Shown: positions 23,821-33,023, numbered from the stretch's first letter. The stretch: DNA of 35,461 bases from DASQUK01 sp046726215 (GCA_046726215.1 JBKPAA010000115.1:1-35461); one strand, 5' to 3'. The notes: generated by a model from the letters alone, not told the origin. Numbers and translations are program-made.

Positions 23821-23863
23821 TACGCTCCGTAGCCCCCGGCGGCGCTGATTGCCGAACAAAGCC

Positions 23864-23876
23864 CAGGTAGGACCTG
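23864..23876 (-). terminator. Possible terminator of the glycosyltransferase operon
   Basis: On the minus strand CAGGT-CCT-ACCTG forms a short hairpin followed by GGGCTTTGTT. It lies about 30 nt after the stop of the glycosyltransferase-methyltransferase gene and upstream of the next promoter. The stem is short, so it is only a candidate. Confidence 0.35.
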
Positions 23877-23907
23877 TGACGTGAGATCGGAGACGGCGGT
23901 GCCCGGC

Positions 23908-25788
23908 TCAGGAGGGCCGGCGGGCGACGCCGACCAGGCCCGGTCCCCGATCGGGGAAGCGGCGCTGGACGACCCGGAACGGCGCGGTCGCCCACCAGAT
24001 CAACCCGCCGGCCCACGGCGGTGGCTGCAGCTGGCGGCCGCTGCCGGCGGTGCGGGTGCCGGCGTCGCCGGGGGTGGACTCGCGGGCGAGCCGTCGCCTC
24101 GCGACGACGTTGCGCACCGTCTCCAGCGGGTACGCGACCGGGAACCCGTAGTGCTCGACCGCGACCACATCGAGTCCTGTGGACCGGAACAACGCCTCGA
24201 GGTCGGCACTCGTATAGCGACGCACGTGCCCGACGAGCTCGTCATAGGGGCCCCAGCGGTCGGGCTCAGCCGGCACGGACACCAGGACGTGGCCCCCCGG
24301 CCGCACGTGGCGGACCCAGCGATCGAGCGCGTCCCGGTCGTCGCTGATGTGCTCGAGCACCTCGAACGCGCAGAGCAGGTCGAACGCCTCGTCGTCGCGG
24401 AGCTCGTCGACATCGGCCAACAGGCGCGCACCGGCCGGCAGTCGCCCCGCGGCCGTCGCCCGTGACGTCGCGTCGGGCTCGACGCCCACGTAGCTGCTGG
24501 AGGTGGCGATGCGGGCACCGACCGATCCCTGCCCGGCGCCCATCTCGAGCACGGTTTCCGGCGCGATCTCGGCGAGGCTCTCGCGCACGAGCTGCCAGCG
24601 CAGCGCGGCCCGCGGCGCGAGGGGTGGCGTAGCCGGGGCGGCGTCGGCCACGGCGCCATCGCGGGTGCCGGCAAGGTGCGCGGCCAGGCCGGAGACCACG
24701 ATCGGCGGCATGAACACCTGCTCGGCCCGGGCCCGGGCCGCCTGACGCAGGGCATCGGTATCGCCGCGACCGTTGGCGAGGCGCTCGAGGACCTGGGTCA
24801 GCGCCGCGGCGTCCTCGGGCGGGACGTAGAGCGCGGCGTCGCCGAGCGCGGCACGCTGCGCGGGGGTGTCCGACGTCACGATCGCACAGCCCGCCGCGGC
24901 ACCCTGGAACACCTTGTTGGGAACGACGCGAAAAGCCTTGGGGCTCCGCCCGAAGATGCCGAGGCACACGTCGTACTCGGCAACGAGATCGGGAAGGTTG
25001 TCCGAGTCGACCCAGTCGATCCACGCGACGCGCGCGTCGCCGGTCAGGTCCTGCGTGGCTGGCCGATCCTGACCGATGCCGACCATCGTCCACGAGATCG
25101 GCTGGTCGGCGAGCTTCCCGATCGCCTCGCCGATCGTCGGCGTGCCCTGCAGCGGCGTGTAGAGGCCGAAGAACACGACGCGCAACCTCGCCGATGGCCG
25201 GGGTGCGGCCTCGCGACCGACGCCGAACCAGCGGTGGGGCGCACCGACCGGGACCGTCACGGCCTTGGCCCGGTGGTGCACCGGGAGGCGCTCGACCTGT
25301 TCCGCCGTATCCACGAGGACCGTGTCCGCCTGCGCGGTCGCCGCGCGGTCGAGTGCCCGGAGCACACGGACCAGCGGGCGCCAGCGGTCGAGGCCGCGGT
25401 CCTCGAGGGTGTCGCCCAGCGAGACCAGGTGGTCGACCACGATGTGGGCCCGCGGCCACCGGGCGCGGGCGAGATGGACGTCGAGGTGCCCGAGGTACCC
25501 CACGACGACGACGTCGGGCCGACGGGCCCGTCGCGACCGCATCAGCAGTCTGATCCAGGTCACCAGGAGCCGCACTGCGATCACGGGCGCACGCCACGGC
25601 TCGGAGGCGAGGCGCACCCGATCGGCCGTGTCGAGGTCGAGCGGGGCGTTCACGGTCGTGATGTCGAAGCCGAGGTCGTCGAGCCCCTCACGCAGCACCC
25701 GGACCCGGGGATGCCGGCGTTCGTCGTAGGTGCCGAAGAAGGTGATGCGCAACGGGCGACGCACGCCGGTGAACGGTACTGGACGCAT
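23908..25788 (-). CDS. Fused GT4-type glycosyltransferase and SAM-dependent methyltransferase
   Basis: A 626-aa protein with two enzyme modules. Residues 10-375 look like a GT-B glycosyltransferase: LRITFFGTYDERRHPRVRVL at the start, VVVVGYLGHLDV, then the C-terminal half from RVVFFGLYTPLQGTPTIGEA with FRVVPNKVFQGAAAGCAIVT. Residues 390-626 are a class I methyltransferase: VLEMGAGQGSVG (413-424), YVGVEPD, CAFEVLEHI (473-481), HVRPGGHVLVSVP and DELVGHVRRYT. This half closely matches the free-standing methyltransferase at 34.5 kb over its whole length. It may add and then methylate one sugar of a surface glycan. A GTG at 25839 would add 17 residues; the ATG at 25788 is nearer the conserved start but has no strong Shine-Dalgarno. 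Last gene of a minus-strand cluster. Confidence 0.88.
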   Translation of the reverse strand: MRPVPFTGVRRPLRITFFGTYDERRHPRVRVLREGLDDLGFDITTVNAPLDLDTADRVRLASEPWRAPVIAVRLLVTWIRLLMRSRRARRPDVVVVGYLGHLDVHLARARWPRAHIVVDHLVSLGDTLEDRGLDRWRPLVRVLRALDRAATAQADTVLVDTAEQVERLPVHHRAKAVTVPVGAPHRWFGVGREAAPRPSARLRVVFFGLYTPLQGTPTIGEAIGKLADQPISWTMVGIGQDRPATQDLTGDARVAWIDWVDSDNLPDLVAEYDVCLGIFGRSPKAFRVVPNKVFQGAAAGCAIVTSDTPAQRAALGDAALYVPPEDAAALTQVLERLANGRGDTDALRQAARARAEQVFMPPIVVSGLAAHLAGTRDGAVADAAPATPPLAPRAALRWQLVRESLAEIAPETVLEMGAGQGSVGARIATSSSYVGVEPDATSRATAAGRLPAGARLLADVDELRDDEAFDLLCAFEVLEHISDDRDALDRWVRHVRPGGHVLVSVPAEPDRWGPYDELVGHVRRYTSADLEALFRSTGLDVVAVEHYGFPVAYPLETVRNVVARRRLARESTPGDAGTRTAGSGRQLQPPPWAGGLIWWATAPFRVVQRRFPDRGPGLVGVARRPS

Positions 25789-25878
25789 GCCGCCCGTGAC
25801 GGTGCCCGACGGGTGCAGGGCCGGAATCTCAGGTCCCACCAGTGGGCGCCGATCGGTGCGGGGCGTGCCGGCACCGTC

Positions 25879-26670
25879 TCAGGCCGGTTGCCGTCCCCCA
25901 TGCGGTACGAAGAGGAACATGTTGACGTACCCGGGCTCTCCGACGCGGGTCGGGACCTGATGCGTGTCGAGCCGAAACTCGTCGAATTCCGTCCACGCGT
26001 CGCCGACACGGAAAAAGCAGTCGTAGCCACGGTCGGTGAGGTACCCGGCGACGTCTGCGACGCTGAGTCCGCCATCCAGATGGCGTTGCTCGATCTCGAC
26101 GAGCAGGACGGGATGGTCGCGCTCCAACAGATGTTCGGCGCCGCGCAGCACGAACAGTTCGTGGCCCTCCACATCGATCTTGATGAAGCGGACGTTGTCG
26201 AGGGCTTGGTCGTCGAGCCGCTCGACGGGAACCTGGAGGCGTGAGGTGACGCCATCGACCGGCGCGTCGAGCCGGGCGTATCCGGTCAGCGGTACGCCGG
26301 ACTTGACGGGTACGGCGAGTTGACCCTCGCCCCGGTGGTCGGACAAGGCAACCTGCCTGACCTCCACGCGCCCGTGGGCCCAACTCCGCAGCGTGTCCAG
26401 GCATGCGGCCTGTGGCTCGAACGCCACGACGTGATCGAAGTGCCGCAGCATGAAGTAGCTGTAGACACCGTGGTTGGCGCCGATGTCGAGCCCGGTTCCG
26501 CCGGGCGGAACCAGGCTGGCGATGGAGCGTGCTTCCGGTTCGAGGGTGCCCGTGACGCGCATCCAGGCGACTCGGATGGGCAGGCGCCAGGATGACGGCA
26601 GGAGATTGAATGCCACGCGCTTGACACGCAGCGGCAGCGACGGGGTGGTGTTCGCCATCGGTGTTGTCAT
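25879..26670 (-). CDS. FkbM-family methyltransferase
   Basis: A 263-aa SAM-dependent methyltransferase, probably acting on a hydroxyl of a sugar in a glycan or glycolipid. The SAM-binding motif is GLDIGANHGVYSYF (60-73), followed by VVAFEPQ. The family signature FIKIDVEGHELFVLRGAEHLL lies near 162-182 in the middle, and VLLVEIEQRH follows. The C-terminus ends with the typical Y-x-N-M-F-LF strand. The ATG is supported by GGAAG five bases upstream. It sits between a glycosyltransferase gene (36 bp upstream) and the glycosyltransferase-methyltransferase fusion (about 90 bp downstream), all one strand, so an operon is likely. A second FkbM gene lies 4 kb away with a different N-terminus. Confidence 0.92.
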   Translation of the reverse strand: MTTPMANTTPSLPLRVKRVAFNLLPSSWRLPIRVAWMRVTGTLEPEARSIASLVPPGGTGLDIGANHGVYSYFMLRHFDHVVAFEPQAACLDTLRSWAHGRVEVRQVALSDHRGEGQLAVPVKSGVPLTGYARLDAPVDGVTSRLQVPVERLDDQALDNVRFIKIDVEGHELFVLRGAEHLLERDHPVLLVEIEQRHLDGGLSVADVAGYLTDRGYDCFFRVGDAWTEFDEFRLDTHQVPTRVGEPGYVNMFLFVPHGGRQPA

Positions 26671-26706
26671 GATCTCTTCCAGTCCAGAGTCACGCCGGTT
26701 TTAGGC

Positions 26707-27639
26707 TCAGATCCAGCCCAGCGACGCGAATTCCCTACGATATGCGGTGAGGGCATTCGTCCGCTGGTCGCCGGCCGAGGCGGCAAGGCGCTGCCAGGTT
26801 CTGGCGCCCACTTCCTTTAAGAATTGTGAGATGGGGGTGTCTGCCGGGAGTACGAGGTCTCCCGGCACGGCGTATTCGGGCCCGGACCCCGAGTCGAGCA
26901 TTGCGACCGGCGTTCCCAGGGCGTGCGCCATGACGAGCGGGCCGCTCGTCTCCCCAACGGAGCTCCGGCGCGGCAGCAGGACGGCGTCGGCCGCGGCCAG
27001 GACGAGCGAAAACGTCGAGTCGTCCGGATCCTCCACGAGGGAGACGTTGCCGGGAGTGGACCTCAGCGCCGCGGCCGCCGCCGAGTCGGCAACGTTGCCG
27101 AGCAGAACGAGCGAGGAGTCGGATCCCCGTCCGGCCACCCGTATCAACTCGTCGACACCCTTGGCCGCGGTAAGGCGTCCGGCCAGCACCAACAGGTTCC
27201 CTTCATGGCCACGAAGCAGGCGGGAGCGTTCCGCCAGGCGGGCCTCTTCAGTCGGCTGGTCGTCGGCCAAGTGGAAGAGCGGAACGATCCCCACCGGATC
27301 GTCGAAGCCGTTCCCATGCAGCAGGTCCGCCGCATGGCGGCTGTGGACGACCACGCGGTGCCGGCGCAGGATGCGCAGCACGATCGGAGACAGGGCCCTA
27401 TGGGCTCGCGAGCTTCGGGGCACCACGTCGTGCAGCGTCACCAGGCAGCGCCGGCGCCGCGCAAGCGGCAGGAGAAGCGATCGGCTCGAATTGGACAGGT
27501 GGGCGTTCAAGCCGCCACCCGGCTCGGGGCGTTCAACCAGACGCGCGCTGACGCCGTCGGCCACCAGTGCCTCGGTCAGGTCGCTCGCCGCCCGACGTGG
27601 CCCCAGCGACCTCGATGGCACGGCGATCTGCAGGTCCAT
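26707..27639 (-). CDS. GT4-like glycosyltransferase
   Basis: A 310-aa GT-B glycosyltransferase, shorter than the usual 370-400 residues because the acceptor half is compact. Features are an N-terminal strand with LQIAVPSRSLGPRRAASDL, CLVTLHDVVP, VVVHSRHAADLL, then the donor half LLVLAGRLTAAKGVDELIRV and LLPRRSSVGETSGPLVMAHA. The last contains the Glu of the E-x7-E-like donor site. It should use a nucleotide sugar on the cytoplasmic side; sugar and acceptor are unknown. The ATG at 27639 has TGAGG six bases upstream, better than the ATG at 27645. The TGAGG overlaps the stop of the preceding gene, so translation is coupled. Confidence 0.85.
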   Translation of the reverse strand: MDLQIAVPSRSLGPRRAASDLTEALVADGVSARLVERPEPGGGLNAHLSNSSRSLLLPLARRRRCLVTLHDVVPRSSRAHRALSPIVLRILRRHRVVVHSRHAADLLHGNGFDDPVGIVPLFHLADDQPTEEARLAERSRLLRGHEGNLLVLAGRLTAAKGVDELIRVAGRGSDSSLVLLGNVADSAAAAALRSTPGNVSLVEDPDDSTFSLVLAAADAVLLPRRSSVGETSGPLVMAHALGTPVAMLDSGSGPEYAVPGDLVLPADTPISQFLKEVGARTWQRLAASAGDQRTNALTAYRREFASLGWI

Positions 27640-27647
27640 GGTCATCC

Positions 27648-29588
27648 TCAGCAGCCCTCTGCCGAGGCCGGTGCGGGGCGCACGGTCACGGCGAGGTCCC
27701 TCCGGTCGACGCTGAACGCGGGATCGTCGAACAGGCCGAAACCGGCGTTCTTCTCCCTGAAAGCCTCCATGCGAGCCGCGGAAGGAGGCCACTGCAGCGT
27801 GTCCCAGCGCATGTCGAAGTTGTTGAACACGATCGCGTCCACGAGATCCTGGCGGAAGAGTTGGCAGACCAGATCGCGGTTCAGCGTGTTCGCCCAATAG
27901 GCCCGGATCGCATCGAGGACGAGCTTCGGTTGCGCCCGGTGTAGGCGCGCGGCCTCCTTGTCGAAGGAGATGTTGTATGCGAACACCCTGTAGTGCGGCG
28001 AAATCATCCCGATGAGATAGTCGTTGCTGGCCGGAAGGAAGAGCACGCGCTCCGACTCTCTGAGGCCGCCGTCGCCGTACATGCGGTCCATGTCCTCTTC
28101 GAACGCTTGCGCGAGCTCGTGATTTCTGCTCGCTTGCGCGCGGGCGTCGAGGAGCCCGTGCGAGGTCGTCTCCAGTACGAGCAGCGCAAGGAGCGCGACG
28201 CCGAGGGCGCGCCGCCTTCGGAACAGCCACATCACGGCGACGGCGGCAAAGATGACCAAGACGAGCCGCAGGCCCGCATGCCAGCGATATGCGGCTCGCA
28301 TCCCCTCGAACGGCTGGATTCGATACACCCACGACCACGGCAACGGGGCCGTCGCCGCCGACGCGGGCATCAGGTGATCGGAGGCGGCAGCCGCGGTCCG
28401 GTCCGCCGCGACCGGCACCGATACCTTGTCGAGGAGCTTGAGGGATGGGCCGAGGCCCACTGCGAAGCAGGCGAGACCGCCGGCGGCGAGCGAGAGGCTC
28501 ACCAACCGGCTCGAACGTCCCCGGCGCAGCAGCCGCACGCCACCGGCCGCGGCCGCGAGGAGGGTGGCCCCACCGATGAAGGCGCCGGTGAGGTTCGTCC
28601 CGTCACCGTAGAAGTCTGCGGGGTCCCACCGTTCGACGGGCGACCGGAGAAGGTCGCCGATCAGGTTGTCCTGAGTGGGGATGACCGTCGTCGCCAGGTC
28701 GGCCCCATAGGCGCGGTAGAAGTCGAGCGGGAAGTTCGCGCTGTACTGGGCGCTCGGCTCCCGCATTCGGAAGATCGCCCCCGGCACGAGGAGCGCGACG
28801 AGCGTCAACAGCGCCACGAGACCGCCGAGCCACCGGGTTCGGCGAAGCGCCATCACGGCGCCGGCGATGCACAACGGAGCGCCCAAGATCACCGAGATCG
28901 CCCACGTGTACGGGTCGAGATAGACCAACACAAGACCCGCAGTGAACGTGAGCGGCACGCAGGCGAGCGCAACCGGCGGCGGCCTGCCGTTCGGCTTCAC
29001 CGCCACGTAGGCCAGTGCGACGGGGACGGGGAGGAGCACGATGCCGAGCCAGAGCGCCGTCTTGCCGGTATGGGAGAGGACGATCGGCGACAGGAAGTAG
29101 AGACACGCGGCGACGGCGCCGGCGGCGGCGCTGCGAGCGACCGATGACGCGAGCGCCCAGAGCGCGGCAACGCCAATCGCGATGGCAAGGAGCGACAAGA
29201 CGTTGAGTGCGACCTCGACCCCCATCCCCAGGCGGGTCAGCTGATAGGTCGCGTGAACGAGGGCGGCGGTGAGGCTGAGGTCGACACCCTGCGGATAACC
29301 GACATACGTGCAGGTGCCCATCCCGTCCCCGAGGCAGTCGACCCAGCTCGTCACCGAAGCGAGGGGTGCGAGCGGAAAGGTCCGGCCCGAGAACGGAATC
29401 ACGCCGTACAACCACGCCGTCGCGGTCACGATTGCCACGTAGCCGGTGCCGATCGCCACCCGCCGGTCTCGCCACCAGGCTCGATGGATGGAGTCCGGTT
29501 CGGAAGCCACGCCCGGCACAGCGTCGTCGGTTGGCCCACGCCCCGTGGACGCGGCCGCCTCCTGCTGTCGAGAGGGCGTGACTTTCAT
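27648..29588 (-). CDS. Large polytopic membrane protein, possible GT-C glycosyltransferase
   Basis: A 646-aa protein with about 11-12 hydrophobic helices. A polar N-terminal tail (1-45) precedes the first helix (VAIGTGYVAIVTATAWLYGV). An early extracytoplasmic loop has SVTSWVDCLGDGMGTCTYVG. Later helices include IVLLPVPVALAYVAV and LRLVLVIFAAVAVMWLF. A C-terminal extracytoplasmic domain of about 130 residues starts after ALLVLETTSHGLLDARAQ. The layout is like GT-C polyprenyl-linked sugar transferases or YfhO-type proteins, but no decisive motif is seen, so the function is uncertain. The ATG at 29588 follows homology-free upstream sequence; an AAGGA lies 11 nt before it. It precedes the GT4 gene with coupled translation, and the flippase-like gene is 167 bp upstream. 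Confidence 0.75.
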   Translation of the reverse strand: MKVTPSRQQEAAASTGRGPTDDAVPGVASEPDSIHRAWWRDRRVAIGTGYVAIVTATAWLYGVIPFSGRTFPLAPLASVTSWVDCLGDGMGTCTYVGYPQGVDLSLTAALVHATYQLTRLGMGVEVALNVLSLLAIAIGVAALWALASSVARSAAAGAVAACLYFLSPIVLSHTGKTALWLGIVLLPVPVALAYVAVKPNGRPPPVALACVPLTFTAGLVLVYLDPYTWAISVILGAPLCIAGAVMALRRTRWLGGLVALLTLVALLVPGAIFRMREPSAQYSANFPLDFYRAYGADLATTVIPTQDNLIGDLLRSPVERWDPADFYGDGTNLTGAFIGGATLLAAAAGGVRLLRRGRSSRLVSLSLAAGGLACFAVGLGPSLKLLDKVSVPVAADRTAAAASDHLMPASAATAPLPWSWVYRIQPFEGMRAAYRWHAGLRLVLVIFAAVAVMWLFRRRRALGVALLALLVLETTSHGLLDARAQASRNHELAQAFEEDMDRMYGDGGLRESERVLFLPASNDYLIGMISPHYRVFAYNISFDKEAARLHRAQPKLVLDAIRAYWANTLNRDLVCQLFRQDLVDAIVFNNFDMRWDTLQWPPSAARMEAFREKNAGFGLFDDPAFSVDRRDLAVTVRPAPASAEGC

Positions 29589-29755
29589 ACGCGAGACGGT
29601 CCTTGCCTGGCGGGCGTCATCGGGCTGGCGGGCCGGCCGTGATGCGCGGATCTGCGGCCCGACCACATGATCGCCGACCTCTGGTCCCGAAACCCACGAG
29701 TCTGCCCGCCCACGAACACAAGGGCGAATTCTGCCCCCTGTCGCCCCCTCCGCGG

Positions 29756-30790
29756 TCAGCGGGCTTCGCCGGCCGGGCTGGCCCTCATGTTGCCGGTCGG
29801 CGTGGCGTCCTCGCCGTGCACCTCGTGTCCGGGCGCCCCGCCGGGATGCTCCGGCGTCTCGTCTGCGGCCCTCGACACCTCCGCGGCGCCCGAGGCCGCG
29901 CGTGCCCGGCGTTCGCGGCGCGCGAGCACCTGGTTGCCAACGGTCGCAGCCACCTCGGACCCGAGCACGAGAAACCGCTGCGCGAGCGATGCACCGAGGA
30001 GCGCGGCGGAGGAGGCACCGGGAACCACGGCCAGGAGCACGGCCTCGCGCACGCCGATCCCGCTGGGCAACGGAAAGACGAGGAAACCGACGACCCAGCT
30101 CAGTGCGAATGCGCTCAGCACCGTGATCGGCTCCGCGTCGGTGCCCATCGAGCTGAGCAGGACGGTGTAGGCGGCCGAGCCGGCGACGGCGTTGCCGAGC
30201 GACCACGCAAACGAGACGAGCAGCCGCCTTTGGCTCGGGAGGACGTCCGGATCCGGTACCCGGCGGAGGAGCCGGTGGGCCGCGTGAAGCGCAGCGCCCA
30301 ACGCACGCCGGTGCAGCAGCGCCGGGGTCAGGAGGCCGCAGAGCGAAAGTGCCCTGACCCACGTCGGGAGCGAGTCGGCGAACACCAGTCCGGAGGCCAG
30401 GGTGCAGCCGGCGACGATGGTGGTGAAGGCCCAGACGGCGGCCGCGGACGCCGCTTGGCCAACGCGGGCGCCGGCCGTGACGCTCATGCTCACCTGCCCG
30501 GCGGCCTGTACGAACCCGCCAGCCGGGAGATACTTCGTGAGCTGCGATGCGTACAGCGAGCCCGCGAGCGCCCGTCGGTCATGTCGACGGTCGAACAGCT
30601 CGGTCCACGCGCGGCCGGCCAGGACGATCGAGGCGAGCGTGAGGACGCCCGCGATGACCAGCGCAGGAGGGTCGGGAAGGGCCTCGCCGCGGGACTCGTC
30701 CACCGCGCGCTTGAACGCGATGATCAGCCCGACGAGCCCGAGAACGAAGACCGCGAGCCGGATCTGGCGCCTGTACTCTGCGAGCCTCAT
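29756..30790 (-). CDS. Flippase-like membrane protein (LPG-synthase TM / UPF0104 family)
   Basis: A 344-aa integral membrane protein with about eight helices, starting with LAVFVLGLVGLIIAF. The family marks are SLYASQLTKYLPAGGFVQAA near the first third and the late motif FPLPSGIGVREAVLL, like the P-x-G-x-G-x-R-E segment of the AglD/YbhN/MprF-flippase group. A polar C-terminal tail of about 60 residues (RRERRARAASGAAEVS) is cytoplasmic. Members move or help move lipid-linked molecules; here a glycolipid intermediate is a reasonable guess. The frame is open another 58 codons upstream but those are Arg/Pro-rich, so the ATG at 30790 is preferred. It heads the minus-strand glycan cluster and is divergent from an FkbM gene. 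Confidence 0.82.
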   Translation of the reverse strand: MRLAEYRRQIRLAVFVLGLVGLIIAFKRAVDESRGEALPDPPALVIAGVLTLASIVLAGRAWTELFDRRHDRRALAGSLYASQLTKYLPAGGFVQAAGQVSMSVTAGARVGQAASAAAVWAFTTIVAGCTLASGLVFADSLPTWVRALSLCGLLTPALLHRRALGAALHAAHRLLRRVPDPDVLPSQRRLLVSFAWSLGNAVAGSAAYTVLLSSMGTDAEPITVLSAFALSWVVGFLVFPLPSGIGVREAVLLAVVPGASSAALLGASLAQRFLVLGSEVAATVGNQVLARRERRARAASGAAEVSRAADETPEHPGGAPGHEVHGEDATPTGNMRASPAGEAR

Positions 30791-30972
30791 GACGCGCTCG
30801 TCGAGGCTGGGTGGCGGCGCGAGCTCGGGGGCCGGTTCTCGGTCACGGACCCGAGCGTACGGGCGGCCGGGGCAGTGGTCGCAAGATCGGGGCGGACGGG
30901 CCCACAGCGGGACGCAGGAGCCGTTTCCTCGGCGTGGTCGCGCCGTGACACGATCGGGGGACACGACGAGAG

Positions 30973-31872
30973 GTGGTGGTCAGGATTTCGACGACGAGCA
31001 AGGACCGGCCTCGGTCGCTGGCCAGGGAGGTCGAATACGTCGTTCGGCAGGTCTTCGCGAACCCGGGAAACAAGGGCGAGCGGCTTCGTCGGACGGCCGA
31101 GGCGTTGATCTTCCCAGCGTGGACGCGGCTGACTGGCGGGTACTGGACCACGACCTACGCCGGCGGCCAGATCGTGGTGCGCCGCGGCCAAGGCGCGTCG
31201 CACACTGTCTATGCGCGGCTGCCGGATTATCGAGAGATGTCGTTCTGGCTGGGTGCGCTCCGCCCGGGCGACCTGTTCATCGATGTCGGGGCGAACATCG
31301 GGATCTACACGCTGCTCATCGCCTCGCACGGTTGCGACGTGGTGTCGGTGGAACCCGGTCGGGAAGCCCGCCGGCTCCTCGAGGTCAACCTCGGCCTCAA
31401 CGGTCTCGAGGCCGACGTCGTCGCGGCCGCGCTCGGTCGCGCCCGAGGGCAGGGCACGCTCACGGCCGAGCTTGGATCGATGAACTACCTCGTCACCGAC
31501 TCGGGCGAGGCCGGCGAGGCCGGGGAGCCCATCACGCAGGTCACCGTCACCACCCTCGACGACGTGCTCGGAGATCGAACCGCGGCCGGCGTGAAGATCG
31601 ACGTCGAGGGATTCGAGCTCGACGTGGTGCTCGGCGCGTCGCGGGCGCTGGGTGAACAGCGGGCGGGCGTCCTGCAACTCGAGTGGAACAGCATGGCCCG
31701 CGAGCGGTTCGGTCGGCGTCGGGATGACATCGCCAGGATGTTGCAGGAGGCCGACTACGTCTTGGCGAGGCCGGACGAACACGGTCGACTTCGCCCAACC
31801 GAGGCCAACGAGGGACCGGACGTGTTCGCGGTCGCCCCGCGCCTCAGCGATCAGCTGATCGGTGACCCGTGA
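30973..31872 (+). CDS. FkbM-family methyltransferase
   Basis: A 299-aa SAM-dependent methyltransferase for a likely glycan hydroxyl. Residues 1-90 are a basic region with RTAEALIFPAWTRLTGGYW that links to membrane-side substrates in some homologues (inference). The SAM site is FIDVGANIGIYTLLIASHG with VVSVEPGREARRLLEVN. The family signature is VKIDVEGFELDVVLGASRAL, then LQLEWNSMARERFG. The start is uncertain: GTG 30973 and GTG 30976 are adjacent, after GAGAGG. It is divergent from the flippase-like gene and convergent with a GT4 gene, with only two bases between the stops. It differs clearly from the other FkbM protein, so the pair is unlikely to be a recent duplicate. Confidence 0.9.
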   Translation: MVVRISTTSKDRPRSLAREVEYVVRQVFANPGNKGERLRRTAEALIFPAWTRLTGGYWTTTYAGGQIVVRRGQGASHTVYARLPDYREMSFWLGALRPGDLFIDVGANIGIYTLLIASHGCDVVSVEPGREARRLLEVNLGLNGLEADVVAAALGRARGQGTLTAELGSMNYLVTDSGEAGEAGEPITQVTVTTLDDVLGDRTAAGVKIDVEGFELDVVLGASRALGEQRAGVLQLEWNSMARERFGRRRDDIARMLQEADYVLARPDEHGRLRPTEANEGPDVFAVAPRLSDQLIGDP

Positions 31873-31874
31873 GA

Positions 31875-33023
31875 TCAGCGACGCGGCGGGCGGGCGTCGT
31901 CGCCTCCTCCGAGGCGGTCCCCTCCCGGCCCTGATCGGTCGAGACCCGCGGCCTTCACCACCCCTTCGGCGACATCCTCCCAGGTCGGTGCCTTCTTCAG
32001 TGCGCCCTCGGCCAGAGCGGTCAGGGCGTCGGCGCACCGCTCTATGGCATCGGCGAGCGATCGCGCGTCGCCCGGCGCGGCGAGCGTGCCGTTCTCGCCG
32101 TCGGTGATCACGTCCATCAGGCCGCCGACGGCCGTGGCGACGACCGGTCGTCCGGCGGCGAAGGCGATCGGCGCGATGCCGGACTGGGTGGCGCTGCGGT
32201 AGGGCAGCAAGGCCGCGTGGTGCTCGGCAAGCAGCCCGTTCACCTCGTCGTCGGCCACGTACCCCAGGCGCAGGTCGACCTGGTCGCCCAACCCGCGCCG
32301 GCGGGCCTGCGCGTCCCAGTCCTCGGTCGGGTCCCACACTTCGCCGGCAACCGTCAACTCATGACTCACGCCCCGGCTCTGCAGCAGTGCCAGCGCGTCG
32401 AGCGCGACGTCGAGCCCCTTGTAGGGGCGGATGAACCCGAAGAACAGGAGCCGCAAGGCGCCGTCGGCGACCTGCGGCACCGGGTGCGGCTCGACGTCGA
32501 CGTTCGGGGGATGCGGTGTGATCACCGCCTCGACCTGCGCGCCGAGCAGCTCGTCGAGCTCCGCGGCGACAGTCGATGCGTGCACGACGAAGCCGTCACA
32601 GCGAGACAGGACCCAGCGGGTGAGGGGGCGCTGCAGCGGGAGTGGCTCGTGGGGAAGGGCGTTGTGGACGACGGCGACGATCCGGGCGCGGCCGGCCACC
32701 GCCATGATCGCCCGGTAGGTCAGTGCGTGGAACGGCGTCGTCCATACGAGAACCACCAGGTCGCTCCGACGTGCCGACCGCCCCGCCCGCCACCACGACA
32801 GGGGATCCCACCACCGTAGGTCGAACCGGGCGGTCGGGTGCGGGGGCGCCGCCTGGTCGACCTGCGCACGCGGAAAGAAGCGCTTCGGGTACTGGTGCTG
32901 CCACGACAACACAGTGACGTCGTGGTCACGGGCCAGCGCCTCGCTGAGGCGGCCGCCGTGCTGCGAGACGCCGCCGCGAATGGGCGGGACCGGCCCGACG
33001 AAAGTGATGCGCACGTCCGTCAC
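31875..33023 (-). CDS. GT4-family glycosyltransferase
   Basis: A 382-aa cytoplasmic or membrane-associated glycosyltransferase of the GT-B fold. The N-terminal strand is ITFVGPVPPIRGGVSQHGGR, with the glycine-rich acceptor loop. VVAVVHNALPHE and DGFVVHASTVA follow. The donor half starts at LRLLFFGFIRPYKGLDVALD and has ALLPYRSATQSGIAPIAFA and PVVATAVGGLMDVI, the usual nucleotide-sugar site. The sugar is unknown. The GTG at 33023 begins TDVRITF; a GTG at 33014 would remove three residues and has GGGGTG upstream. It is transcribed toward the FkbM gene at 31 kb and away from the GT2 gene, so it is its own unit. Confidence 0.92.
   Translation of the reverse strand: MTDVRITFVGPVPPIRGGVSQHGGRLSEALARDHDVTVLSWQHQYPKRFFPRAQVDQAAPPHPTARFDLRWWDPLSWWRAGRSARRSDLVVLVWTTPFHALTYRAIMAVAGRARIVAVVHNALPHEPLPLQRPLTRWVLSRCDGFVVHASTVAAELDELLGAQVEAVITPHPPNVDVEPHPVPQVADGALRLLFFGFIRPYKGLDVALDALALLQSRGVSHELTVAGEVWDPTEDWDAQARRRGLGDQVDLRLGYVADDEVNGLLAEHHAALLPYRSATQSGIAPIAFAAGRPVVATAVGGLMDVITDGENGTLAAPGDARSLADAIERCADALTALAEGALKKAPTWEDVAEGVVKAAGLDRSGPGGDRLGGGDDARPPRR

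Noticed and set aside
27640..28338. Upstream extension of the GT4 frame to 543 residues
   Set aside because: It overlaps the membrane protein gene in another frame; TGAGG six bases before 27639 and homology mark the real start.
29589..30362. 258-codon upstream extension of the large membrane protein frame
   Set aside because: The extension overlaps the flippase-like gene in another frame and is Arg/Gly/Pro-rich; the ATG at 29588 precedes the first membrane helix.
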